DNA of 19,571 bases from Tritrichomonas foetus (GCA_001839685.1 MLAK01001341.1:1-19571), one strand, 5' to 3'; shown: positions 8,994-18,366, counted from the first letter of the stretch. A program made the numbers and translations. Notes: a model not told the origin generated them from the sequence alone.

Positions 8994-11900
8994 TTATGTC
9001 CAGTAACCGCCATGAACATTTGAAAGGTGAGTATAGCAATCTTTTGCTGACTCAAAAACTGGTGAATCTGAGCCGCATTTGTAACACCAGTGTTTGCCAC
9101 AACGACACGGGATTCTATTGCAACCTTCCTCTTTAACAGTAGGAACTTTACAGCTCGGGCATCTTTTGATGTTTGGATCAATAACAGNGCATGGTTCACT
9201 AAGTCGATGCCAGCTGCGACAATCAGCGCAGAAAAAGTGGTCACAATGNGGACAACGAAGATTTGAGCCTGCTTTTGGAACAANAAGTGGGAAATCTTCA
9301 TGAATAGGACAAAAAGTGAAAATATTGGCTGCTTTTCGAATTGTAAAATCTGAAACAACTGTAAACCAACATTTGACATATGCATTAAGACCACCTGTAT
9401 CACCAAGAAGAGTTAATGCAAGTTGTCCAAGAGGAACTTGTGGCCAAATTTCTTCGCCATCTTCATCACAATCAACTGTTGCAATTCCATCTGGAATAGA
9501 TGGAACTTCACGAAGTTTAGAAGGATCAACACGAAGTGTAATTGGATCTACTGCTGNCATTAATGAATCATTATTAGTAAATGAAGATCTCATACATTCT
9601 TCACAAATACCAAAACGACGAACACTTCCATCTTGATCATAAACAAATAAACTTTGTGGAAGAACATTTGGTGGATCTGAAGAACAAACATAAAAACAAA
9701 CTAGATCTGCTGTGTTTTTTCGAACTTTCTTTAACATTTCACGTGCTGCTTCATCATCATTTAATGGAATAATTAAAACTTGAAAACGATCATCAAATTT
9801 CCAACGACTAGAATCTGTATGTTCTCTTGATCGAAGTGCAAGAAGTTCTTTCATAGCTTCAACATCACCTGATGGAATTTGATATGCAACTTGATTCATT
9901 TTAACTTCGGGGGCAGATCCAAGTCGTGGATCAAGTGATGCTCGTGTTTTCATTGTCATACAACATGCTTGTGTTGCTGTCATTGTCATTGTAACACCAA
10001 GATCTGATGATGTTGAAATTGGAAATGCTTTAATAACTTCATTTGCAAATGTGGCTCCACTTAATGAACCTGTTAATTCAACATGAATTTCTCCAAGAAT
10101 ACGTGGTGCTGGTGATGCTTGATAATCAGAAATTGCTGAAAGTAAAAATCCATATTTTTGACTCATTTGTTCGACTTTAGAAGTAAATTGTGCTTCATTT
10201 AAATGCATTCGAGGATGATGTTGAATACAAATATCAACACAAATTTGATGATTAATACTTGTAATTGGAACTCCTAATGTAGAAAGGGTGGTTCGAATTC
10301 GTTCATCTGCTTGACATGTTTGATAACTATTATCAAAAATATCAATCGAACGTGGATGAACAATTAATTCTTTGCATAAATTTTCAATTCGAATGACTAA
10401 TAAGGAATCTCCAAGGAATAATGATTGAATGTTTTCGGAATTAATTCCAAATGTTTTAGATAGTTCGGTTTTAATTCGAAGATTTATTGATTCTTTATTT
10501 GCTTCACTTCTATATAAACCACATGAACTATTAGAACTAAATTCGCGAATAGGAATATTATTAGTTAAATTCATTTTTGGCATATAATTCTTTTGGATAA
10601 TTTTGATAAGTTCATAAAAATCAACACGAATTGTATGATNCTTCGGTTCATATAAAAGTTCTCGAGACACTGAATTCGGTAATTCACAATCTTTAATAGT
10701 GGCAAAACCTCCATTTAATCGAAGAAAGAAGATATCTGCTGAACGTTGAGCTGATCCAATANAAGAAAGAAGTTTTGATGCAATTTCAATGGTATATGTT
10801 TCATCAATAGTATTATTTCGATCAATAGCTCCTGCAGCTGCTGGNGCACCTCGAAAAACATCTGGTGAAACCCATGGGAGTGGTCTAAGACCTAGTGGCT
10901 GATCTTTGTGGTTTCGATCAACAAGAAGAACCAAATGTGATGCATGTGCATTATCAAAAACAAAAGGAAGTGAGGGACGAGTATCTGGATATTCAAAATC
11001 TGTCTCTTGAAGTCTCCCTGCTTTGAATTTATAAATNAAACTTTCACCTGTCATTCCAAATCGAATTAATGGCATTGTTAATGCAAGTTGTTTTCTTTGT
11101 TGATAAGCAAAAGTTAAAGTTGTTCGATTAAGTGGATAAGCATTTGGTAAATTGGCTTCAGCATCATTATTCACGAGGCGAATATTTGTGGTAAATCTTT
11201 GCGTTCCAATAGAAGTGATTTCAACACAGCAAAGTGGTGAATCATTTTTAATCAGAATAGAGCGAGGAAGAAATGGCATTAATGAACTAAGAATAGGAAT
11301 GGCGTCATTCATACGTGAACTAATAGTTTTAGATTTTGGACAATAATTAAGATATGTTTCACCTTCAATTTCGGTCATATGAATAAGAAAAGCATTGTCT
11401 GGGTTAGGCTTTTTAGAATGATAAATACCAACAAAATCATTAATCGTTGATTCACCATTCCAATAAGCTTCAAAAAGTGAAACAAAAAAGAAACTGTTCA
11501 AACTTGGATTAGTTGTAGATTTCGAAATAACTCCTGGATTATATTCAGCTGATGTTTCGTCTTTAAATTGTGGATTTCGATGAATTAAAAGGCCATGATG
11601 AATTTGGCGTGTTTCTTCTGTTTGAATTGATAAAACAATGCTTTCTCCTGGAAATGAAAGTCCTTGCCAACCTGGACGTTGATGAAATTCAATTTCAACT
11701 TCGCTAATAATTTTTGTTTTATCATGATTTAATTCTTGTGTTCGTTTTAATAAATATGGATTTTGAAGTCGACAAATAATACTTGGTTGATAACCTCGAC
11801 CTGTTCCAACTATATATTTAAATGTAGCTCGATGTTCATTAAAATAATTATCAACTTCATTTAAATATAAAAGAAATTCATCAATAACTGAAAGTAATCC

Positions 11901-14231
11901 TCCTGGTTCTTTAATACCCCATGAAATTGTTTCTCGAATAATTGGTTCTATATTTGGATTTTCTGTATAATTAATAAGATTTTGATAAATACTAGAAAGA
12001 GTTCCAACTGAAAATCCATGTTCTTCTTCTTTCATTTCTTGAAGATGAATTTTTGAAAGACTTAAAAGAATAGTAACAAGATCTGAATCTCGACAATAAT
12101 TTTGACGTAAAAATTTGCAATTAGGATATTTAATTAAAGTAGATGCATTTTCAATAATAAGTGAAAGTAAATAACCAAATATTGGTTTCTTTTTAAATTT
12201 AGCACATGAAATACTATAAATTGGATCAATATTAGAAAATTGAACAACTAAACGACCAAAATCACTTAAAATATAATTCGTAGATTTAGATGGTTCTTGA
12301 ATTAAAATACCTTTAGATGATAACCATGTTAAACTATTTGAAAGATGTTTCGCATTTGGTTCATTTGGAAGATTTAATTGTTTTTCTAATGCAATATTAA
12401 ATTTACGAAGTTCTAAAATACTTTGTGTTAAATTAATTCGTTGAATATCTGGAATTATTTCTTCTGGACGTTTCATACCTTCAACTTCAAAATAATAATA
12501 AAGTCCATCTTCATGATGACCAAGAAGTTTAAATCGTTCTTCCATAAATGTATGAGGAAGAAGAGTTTCTCGAAGTTCAGATGTTCGACTTGTTGGTTCA
12601 TAATATGATAATTCAATAGTACCACTATCAAAAATGGCTGTTAAATCGGGAATTGTTAATGATGTTTCATTTGAACTTGTTGTAATAATTAAACGACTAA
12701 CTTTATTAATAAAGATCGGTGGAAGTGTAGATCGAAGTAATTCTAAATCTTGTGAAAGAAGATGTTCAGAATTTAATAAGATAGGAAGAATAAATAAAAG
12801 ATTATCTTCACTTTCATGTTCTTCTTTATATTCTGTTTCANGAAGAGTAATTTCATTTAATAAACGATCATAAAAAAGATCAAGTTTTTCTTCTGATTTA
12901 GGTCGACTTTTAAGAACTAAAATTTTAGATGGTGAATCTTCTCGTGAATAATATCGTTCAAGATTTCGTAAAAATCGAAAACATGAATAATTACTACTTA
13001 AATAAACAATACTACTACCATTACTAATNTCTAATTCTTCTTCTGATAATAATGAATAATGTTTTGTAACTGTTTTAATTACTTGATATTTATTAATTTC
13101 TGAAATTGTATGACAAATAATTTTCTTTTTAGGAATTCCTAGTGATTCTTCTTCATAATTAATTGTTTTATGTCTTCCAACAAATTCTAAAAATCGAGAA
13201 TTTTCAATAGCTGACATAAAAATAAGTTTAGTTTTTTCAATATTAGAAGTTTTATGTGGTGTTGAATATATTGTTTTGAAAGAAAGAATTTGTTTTAATA
13301 AATCTTGAAGAAGAACATCTGTATATACTGTTCGTGAATGAACATCATCAATAATAAATGTACTTTTAGAAATAAATTGTTGATTCTCTTCAAAATTTGT
13401 ACGTTTAAGATGAATAATTTGAAGGGCTTCAAGTGGACTCAAAATATAAAGAATTGGTTGAAATTGTTGTTGACGACTAAATCGAACAAATTCATGAACA
13501 TTTTCACATAAAAGAAATGATTCATCTTCATTAAATGAAGAAAAAATATTTCGAAGGGAATGAATTAATGTTTCATTTTGAATAATTAAAAGAATATTGG
13601 GACTTTGAATATTTTGTTCAAATGAACGTAAAATCATTAAAAGAGGAACAAGGAGAGTTTTTCCACTTCCATGTGGGGTTAAAACATTTAAATATTTAGA
13701 TCGTGCATTCATGATTTGGGAACGATGTTTATATAATGGAATCATAGAAAATCGATAATATGGTGGTTTTTCAATATTAATAACATCAAATGAAAATTCA
13801 AATAATGATAATTCAAAATAAAAGCGTGAAAAAGCATTAATTGATGTTGTTTGAAGAATTCCTAGAAGAGCATCTCCAATATTTTGTGAAAGAACTGACG
13901 TCTGTTGCATAAAACTAATTAAATCATTACAAAATATGATCTTAATTTCAACAGATTTATGTTCTATCAAATAATTGACACATCTTTCAAAACCCTCTAA
14001 TGCTCTATTGATTTTATCAAATCCTCGTTCAAAGTTTTCACTTATATCATCATCTAATTTATTTCCTGCCAAACAACGATCATAGGCAGAAAATAATGAA
14101 TTCACCGAATTTGTTAATTCAGGAAGAGTACGATTCATATTTACCAATCGATTGTCCTTTGCCTTCTTGATCAGTGATTGATATTTTTTCACCGTTGGAA
14201 AATCATTGGCAATTGATACAAGATTTCCCAT
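8994..14231 (-). CDS. DEAH-like helicase fused to RING-between-RING (IBR) domain
   Basis: A 1745-residue protein. The N-terminal half resembles SF2 DEAH/RHA helicases: Walker A PHGSGKT (186-192), motif II DDVH (295-298), motif III SAI (340-342) and motif V TTSSNETSLTIPD (517-529) followed by FDSG (534-537). It then enters a winged-helix/HA2-like region (about 597-740, DIQRINLTQSILELRKF). The middle (about 740-1480) is unrecognised. The C-terminus has an IBR zinc region ending in C-x-x-C...WHRLSEPC, and RING2 with C1691/C1694, catalytic-type Cys1704 in EEGCNRIPC, C1709/C1711, C1716/C1719 and C1732/H1735. This order matches plant DEAH11/DEAH12-type proteins, so a ubiquitin-ligase role linked to RNA or nucleoprotein is inferred. 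Motif VI (QRxGRxGR) and a standard RING1 are not found. Ten isolated N bases (9188, 9249, 9284, 9557, 10640, 10762, 10845, 11037, 12841, 13029) are the only ambiguities in the window. A partial second copy lies at 18367. Confidence 0.85.
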   Translation of the reverse strand: MGNLVSIANDFPTVKKYQSLIKKAKDNRLVNMNRTLPELTNSVNSLFSAYDRCLAGNKLDDDISENFERGFDKINRALEGFERCVNYLIEHKSVEIKIIFCNDLISFMQQTSVLSQNIGDALLGILQTTSINAFSRFYFELSLFEFSFDVINIEKPPYYRFSMIPLYKHRSQIMNARSKYLNVLTPHGSGKTLLVPLLMILRSFEQNIQSPNILLIIQNETLIHSLRNIFSSFNEDESFLLCENVHEFVRFSRQQQFQPILYILSPLEALQIIHLKRTNFEENQQFISKSTFIIDDVHSRTVYTDVLLQDLLKQILSFKTIYSTPHKTSNIEKTKLIFMSAIENSRFLEFVGRHKTINYEEESLGIPKKKIICHTISEINKYQVIKTVTKHYSLLSEEELXISNGSSIVYLSSNYSCFRFLRNLERYYSREDSPSKILVLKSRPKSEEKLDLFYDRLLNEITLXETEYKEEHESEDNLLFILPILLNSEHLLSQDLELLRSTLPPIFINKVSRLIITTSSNETSLTIPDLTAIFDSGTIELSYYEPTSRTSELRETLLPHTFMEERFKLLGHHEDGLYYYFEVEGMKRPEEIIPDIQRINLTQSILELRKFNIALEKQLNLPNEPNAKHLSNSLTWLSSKGILIQEPSKSTNYILSDFGRLVVQFSNIDPIYSISCAKFKKKPIFGYLLSLIIENASTLIKYPNCKFLRQNYCRDSDLVTILLSLSKIHLQEMKEEEHGFSVGTLSSIYQNLINYTENPNIEPIIRETISWGIKEPGGLLSVIDEFLLYLNEVDNYFNEHRATFKYIVGTGRGYQPSIICRLQNPYLLKRTQELNHDKTKIISEVEIEFHQRPGWQGLSFPGESIVLSIQTEETRQIHHGLLIHRNPQFKDETSAEYNPGVISKSTTNPSLNSFFFVSLFEAYWNGESTINDFVGIYHSKKPNPDNAFLIHMTEIEGETYLNYCPKSKTISSRMNDAIPILSSLMPFLPRSILIKNDSPLCCVEITSIGTQRFTTNIRLVNNDAEANLPNAYPLNRTTLTFAYQQRKQLALTMPLIRFGMTGESXIYKFKAGRLQETDFEYPDTRPSLPFVFDNAHASHLVLLVDRNHKDQPLGLRPLPWVSPDVFRGXPAAAGAIDRNNTIDETYTIEIASKLLSXIGSAQRSADIFFLRLNGGFATIKDCELPNSVSRELLYEPKXHTIRVDFYELIKIIQKNYMPKMNLTNNIPIREFSSNSSCGLYRSEANKESINLRIKTELSKTFGINSENIQSLFLGDSLLVIRIENLCKELIVHPRSIDIFDNSYQTCQADERIRTTLSTLGVPITSINHQICVDICIQHHPRMHLNEAQFTSKVEQMSQKYGFLLSAISDYQASPAPRILGEIHVELTGSLSGATFANEVIKAFPISTSSDLGVTMTMTATQACCMTMKTRASLDPRLGSAPEVKMNQVAYQIPSGDVEAMKELLALRSREHTDSSRWKFDDRFQVLIIPLNDDEAAREMLKKVRKNTADLVCFYVCSSDPPNVLPQSLFVYDQDGSVRRFGICEECMRSSFTNNDSLMXAVDPITLRVDPSKLREVPSIPDGIATVDCDEDGEEIWPQVPLGQLALTLLGDTGGLNAYVKCWFTVVSDFTIRKAANIFTFCPIHEDFPLXVPKAGSNLRCXHCDHFFCADCRSWHRLSEPCXVIDPNIKRCPSCKVPTVKEEGCNRIPCRCGKHWCYKCGSDSPVFESAKDCYTHLSNVHGGYWT
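13030..13904 (-). repeat. Inverted-repeat arm 1 (within the helicase/RBR gene)
   Basis: Its reverse complement is identical to 18697-19571 over all 875 bases, compared block by block by eye. Coordinates of the two arms sum to 32601. The next base on this side (13029) is N. Confidence 0.95.
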
Positions 14232-14771
14232 TTTTTTTTGACAAATTTGTCCTGAAATGTGAATTAAAAAATTTTATATACGCTTTTTCTGAAGGTCATC
14301 ATTCAAAAATGTCAAATGATGTGAATTTTTTCAATATTTACCAAAATTGCCAATTATTTTGAGGATTTTACGTTCATTTTCCAAGAATATCGTACTTTTT
14401 ATGTGCAGCATTCATATGATGATATGTCTTATCATAGCATACATGGCACATGCTGTGACACATATTTCTAATTATTTTCGAATTAATGATTAAATGATGT
14501 CTCATCTATTTTTGGAAAATTAATGATACATTCTATTCTCACAAATAGAACTTTATATTCTTTAATGTTTTTCAAGATTTTTATTGTTGAATCACCACCA
14601 ATAGATTATTGTTTCGGATAATTGGAAATTGTCTATATGGTCATAAAGGAAAAACAAAAAAGCCATATATTATCATCATTTATCTTTTCTGAGTTTTTTT
14701 ATCCGAATTCTCTTCTGCCGTTATTTGTTAAAAAATAAAAACATTTTTCCAAAAGCTAATTCTCAAAATTT
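14232..14771. other. Divergent intergenic/promoter region
   Basis: Separates the minus-strand helicase/RBR gene from the plus-strand Trp-repeat gene, so it should hold both promoters. Beyond the initiator listed for the minus gene, a plus-strand TCATTT at 14676-14681 is a weak initiator candidate for the Trp-repeat gene, but 95 bases from its ATG. ATGATA/TATCAT (14419-14424 and 14430-14435) form a small hairpin. No coding-like frame is seen. Confidence 0.4.
14257..14262 (-). promoter_or_regulatory. Candidate initiator for the helicase/RBR gene
   Basis: On the minus strand TCACAT fits TCA-Y-W and would give a leader of about 29 bases ending in an A-rich run before ATG. The second gene copy has unrelated flanking sequence, with its own TCATCACA directly before the ATG. 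Confidence 0.3.
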
Positions 14772-16844
14772 ATGAAAGGCTACAATAATCGGTTAGTTCC
14801 ATTAGAAACATTGTATGCAAAACGAAAACCTCCTGTTCAAGAAAGATCTGTCCAAAAGAAAAAAACACCATTTTATAAACCAGGAATTACTGCAGCTATT
14901 CCATCTAAAGCCGAAGATATTGATTCTGTTCGTTACCTAAGAGCATCCACATTAAGGCATGATCTGCAAACTCTTGAGAAACCAATAAAAGATATAGAAA
15001 ATGATATTTCATTCATTGCAGAATCGATGAATTCGGCACTTCAAGTTCCTCGTTCGCTTGAACTCACTTTTAATAGAATTCATGGACGAATTTATGATAT
15101 TCAAAGAGAAATAGAATACAGTTCAAATGAAACAGATGTACAAGCCATGATTATTCAGAACAATTATCGAATGATATCACGTAAAAATCATCTTAAAATT
15201 ATTACAAATGCAATAAATCATACAATTCAGAGAGATTGTTCATCAATTCATCAGTCACTTTTAGGATTCCTTTTGTCATACTCAAAAGCAGATGATCAAT
15301 TTAAAATGTCATTAAATAGACGATTTCTTGTTAGAAATCGAAACGCATTGAAGTTTTGGAGTGAATGGACATTAAAATCAAAAGAAAATACAAAAAGATT
15401 AAAAAATGAAATCATTATTTTACAAAATAATTGGTTAAAAAGAACTGTTTTAAACTTTATAAGGAAATGGAAATTACTATCTTTTTCTAAACATTCTCGA
15501 AAATCATTAATCGATTTGCAAGCAAGAATCACAAATGAAGCACAAAGGAGACTTGCTGATCGGACTGCAACTCTTGATGAGTCGCAATCAAGATTCACCA
15601 TTCTCGAACTTTTAGCTCTTGAAAGAGAAGGTGTAATAATTGATATTGGAAAAGAAAACTATAAAAATCATATGGAAAATATCGTTTTTCGATATTGGAA
15701 ATTATATGTAGAACAATGCAAGAAAGAGTCTCGTTCTGGAAATGCGATTGCTAGACAATTTTACATTTCTAGAATAAAAAGGTCTTTTTTCAATGCTTGG
15801 TTTTCTTTATCAGTTGGGAGAGTTGTTGTTTTCGGCGGATATTATCGTTGGCATAAACCTGAAAATCGCCGCTTAGTTAACTTTCAAAATACGCTTAAGC
15901 TAATGCGAACTGTATTAAGAGAATGGAAGTTAATAATTACTCGTAAAGAAAAATTAATTATTTTTTCTAAGAAAAGAGAAAAAGAATTTGTTCGAAGTGT
16001 TTTCCTCGCTTTTCATAATACTGCAAATAAAAGACATGAAACATTATCGAAAATGATGGAAAGTTATTTAAATTGTTTACATCGAAGAATGCATCGTGTT
16101 TTTGGTGCTTGGAGACTACACGTGACAAAAGAAAGAGAAAGAAAATTACCAATGAAATTTATTCTTGAAAGATCTCTTCTCTTTCGGAAATATCGTAATA
16201 TTAAAGGATATTTTCGGAAATGGCAAGTTAGATATCATCAGAAATCTGGAAATCGCTTTTTAAGAGAAACTCAAAATGTTTGTTCATATATTGATCATTG
16301 GAACTCTGCTGGTGAAGAAATGTATGAATCGATGAATTTAATTTCAAAATTAAATGAAAAGCTAACAAAAGAATTAAATAAAATAAAAGTTGACCTTTCA
16401 AAAAGTAGAGATACAATTAACTTTATGTTGAATGAGCAAAGATCGCTTGCATTCGCGATGAAAAATGCCCAATTTGAGCTTGAAATGCAACAACTGACAA
16501 TTAGTAAATCTTCAATGAGATATTTTGTTGAAGTTAAACCAATTCACAACCAAGCAATTGATGATATTCCAGGTGCTTTAAATCAATACATTGAACAAAA
16601 AGAACAAGAGAAAGCTCGTTTGATCGCGCAGAAGCAAAGTCAAAATTTCAATACGACTCTAAACAATCAAAAGCAAAGACAATCATCTAATGTCATGAGC
16701 AATAAAAAAAGAAAACCAATGTTTCCACAATCACATAGCCGAGTTCGAATGTCGACGAATTCACGATCATCTATTCGATCGAAGAAATCTACCACTCAAT
16801 CAAATGGATCTTTTGATGTTAGTGAAGAAGAAGAAGAAGAATAA
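14772..16844 (+). CDS. Trp-repeat coiled-coil protein, Sfi1-like (candidate centrin-binding)
   Basis: 690 residues, basic and mostly helical. Spaced helices with a central aromatic/Trp pattern recur: ALKFWSEWTL (192-201), VLNFIRKWKL (226-235), IVFRYWKLYV (304-313), SFFNAWFSLS (338-347), TVLREWKLII (380-389), SVFLAFHNTA (409-418), RVFGAWRLHV (442-451) and NIKGYFRKWQV (476-486). This fits the Sfi1 pattern of helical repeats that bind centrin along basal bodies or spindle poles. A heptad-like coiled coil follows (about 515-580), then a Gln/Lys-rich segment, a Ser/Arg-rich basic stretch (640-675) and a terminal run of six Glu after DVS. The N-terminus (1-60) is Lys/Pro-rich. The ATG at 14772 is the first in frame. 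The stop overlaps a UAAA signal. Other filamentous or IQ-type coiled-coil proteins are possible alternatives; a cytoskeletal role is inference. Confidence 0.6.
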   Translation: MKGYNNRLVPLETLYAKRKPPVQERSVQKKKTPFYKPGITAAIPSKAEDIDSVRYLRASTLRHDLQTLEKPIKDIENDISFIAESMNSALQVPRSLELTFNRIHGRIYDIQREIEYSSNETDVQAMIIQNNYRMISRKNHLKIITNAINHTIQRDCSSIHQSLLGFLLSYSKADDQFKMSLNRRFLVRNRNALKFWSEWTLKSKENTKRLKNEIIILQNNWLKRTVLNFIRKWKLLSFSKHSRKSLIDLQARITNEAQRRLADRTATLDESQSRFTILELLALEREGVIIDIGKENYKNHMENIVFRYWKLYVEQCKKESRSGNAIARQFYISRIKRSFFNAWFSLSVGRVVVFGGYYRWHKPENRRLVNFQNTLKLMRTVLREWKLIITRKEKLIIFSKKREKEFVRSVFLAFHNTANKRHETLSKMMESYLNCLHRRMHRVFGAWRLHVTKERERKLPMKFILERSLLFRKYRNIKGYFRKWQVRYHQKSGNRFLRETQNVCSYIDHWNSAGEEMYESMNLISKLNEKLTKELNKIKVDLSKSRDTINFMLNEQRSLAFAMKNAQFELEMQQLTISKSSMRYFVEVKPIHNQAIDDIPGALNQYIEQKEQEKARLIAQKQSQNFNTTLNNQKQRQSSNVMSNKKRKPMFPQSHSRVRMSTNSRSSIRSKKSTTQSNGSFDVSEEEEEE

Positions 16845-16845
16845 A
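16842..16845 (+). other. UAAA polyadenylation signal overlapping the stop codon
   Basis: The TAA stop is followed by A, forming TAAA. Overlap of stop codon and UAAA is a known feature of trichomonad messages and supports the end of the Trp-repeat gene here. Confidence 0.45.
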
Positions 16846-16914
16846 TTATTTTCAGATATAAAATATAACATAAAGCAAAATATATTATATTTTCATATAT
16901 TATAGGTGCCGCTT

Positions 16915-17172
16915 ATGGACACTTTTATACCCAAAAAAAGTGCTCTTATTGACAAAAATAGTGAAGTGAAAAATTTTGAAAAACCAAAATCTTCTTCTTC
17001 AAAATACCATTTTTCTCTTCAAAATTGGACTATTGAAAAACTGATCGTCACTAATGATGTTATGATGCAACAGGTTTACTCCTTTTATAACATTATGTTT
17101 ATTTCGATCTCAAAATATTCGAGAAAGGTTCTCATAAAATATTTTGAGCAGATATCCAACTTCTATAAATAG
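16915..17172 (+). CDS. Doubtful small ORF, unknown
   Basis: The ATG at 16915 opens 85 codons ending in TAG. The first 60 residues (for example KKSALIDKNSEVKNFEKPK, then four Ser) have mixed, protein-like composition. The last 25 are Ile/Phe/Tyr/Lys-rich, as in translated spacer. It lies 70 bases after the Trp-repeat gene in a region that also carries a transposase relic, so it may be a decayed gene or part of a mobile element rather than a working gene. A GC-richer patch, GGTGCCGCTTATGGACAC (16905-16922), covers its start. No family recognised. Confidence 0.22.
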   Translation: MDTFIPKKSALIDKNSEVKNFEKPKSSSSKYHFSLQNWTIEKLIVTNDVMMQQVYSFYNIMFISISKYSRKVLIKYFEQISNFYK

Positions 17173-17400
17173 CGGTACAATCATTTCATTAAATAAGTTA
17201 TTCATTCCTACATTTTTTTATTTCTGGTATTCACTCAGGTACTTTATATATCGAATTTATATTTTTACCAAGAGCTTGAGAATCATTTTTACATTTTTTC
17301 AAAAAGTTTATTATTATCCTTTGTCCACCTTTCTGGCATTTTTAAGCATCGGTTTGTTATCTGATAAAAAATTGATTTGATAATGATTACATTTTATTGA

Positions 17401-18311
17401 ACATTTATTCAGTCTGAAATATCGAATAAAGCCATAAATTTGAATGATATTCTAAAATACATGGATCATCGAGAATTTTCCAAGTAATATATTACGGACA
17501 ATTCACCATACCAAAGAAGATTCATTTGATTAATTGCCTATATGTTCAAGAAAGATGCAGCCAAAAAATTTATCAGTAGGAATATGAATTTCTACAATTC
17601 ATTCTCCGCCGCAAATATGATATAAAGATATTATTGCAACGAATTGTTAATGATACCGCACTATTTTAACATATCTCTTAATTTATAGAGAAATACAGCC
17701 AACTTTATAAAGATAAGAGTTTATTTTATCAATGTGCATAAAGAATTATCTAATGTAGAGCAGATTCTAAAATGAATAAAAATGCTGAATCAAAATGCCC
17801 AAATTTACATGAAAGCTGATTTACCGATGCCAGAACAAAAAATTAAATCAAAAGTTATTCCTGGTACTATTGCCCGCAGCTGTGAAGTAGAACAGTTTTA
17901 AAAATTCTTAATCAATCGAAGAACTTCCAAAATTAGGATTCATATGATGGCCCATTCTTTTCAAAAGTTGACAATTCTCGTTGAGTTATGTCAATTTTAT
18001 CTTAAAGGCTCTCATTTTCAGCAGCAGAAGGATTACTTGCAAAAAAACAGATTTAAAATAATTTCTGAAAGGCATTTTACTATATTTCTAAAGAATTAAA
18101 AGAAAAATAATAATTGTAATTATTTTCCCAAGTCATGAAATGATGAAACATATTGAGCTTTGATGGAGCTTGGGCTCATGTAAGGAAATACCAACAATGT
18201 TTTGGAGCCCTTATAGACACAAATCAAGATAAATCCAAATTCATTTCAAAAAATTTTGAAAACAGAAAATATGTCATGATGAAATATTTGCCAGAAGCTC
18301 AAATTGAATAG
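17401..18311 (+). pseudogene. Decayed DDE-type transposase-like gene
   Basis: Frame 1 reads through about 230 codons (17401-18099) with scattered stops (17485, 17527, 17623, 17686, 17773, 17899). The pieces between them are clearly protein-like: KKDAAKKFISRNMNFYNSF, MPEQKIKSKVIPGTIARSC, then FQKLTILVELCQFYLKGSHF and RFKIISERHF, which look like a helix-turn-helix-bearing N-terminal region. After a frameshift near 18075-18155, another frame gives SFDGAW (18156-18173) continuing as AHVRKYQQCFGALIDTNQDK to a TAG at 18309. An S-x-D-G-x-W...R...G block is typical of the first catalytic Asp region of DDE transposases, and I recall related trichomonad transposon proteins. The rest of the catalytic domain is absent. 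No terminal inverted repeats were established. The fragment stops about 55 bases before gene copy 2. Confidence 0.45.
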
Positions 18312-18366
18312 AAATATTGAATAGTAAAATTTTGAAATGAATTTTAATTTGTATATTATCATCACA

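Noticed and set aside
14419..14435. ATGATA-TGTCT-TATCAT hairpin as a regulatory element
   Set aside because: A six-base stem in AT-rich DNA is expected by chance and nothing links it to either divergent gene.
16905..18222. Similar patches GGTGCCGCTTATGGACAC (16905) and GGAGCCCTTATAGACAC (near 18205) as element ends
   Set aside because: They are in direct, not inverted, orientation, and the second lies inside the transposase-like coding frame (FGALIDT). Probably coincidence.
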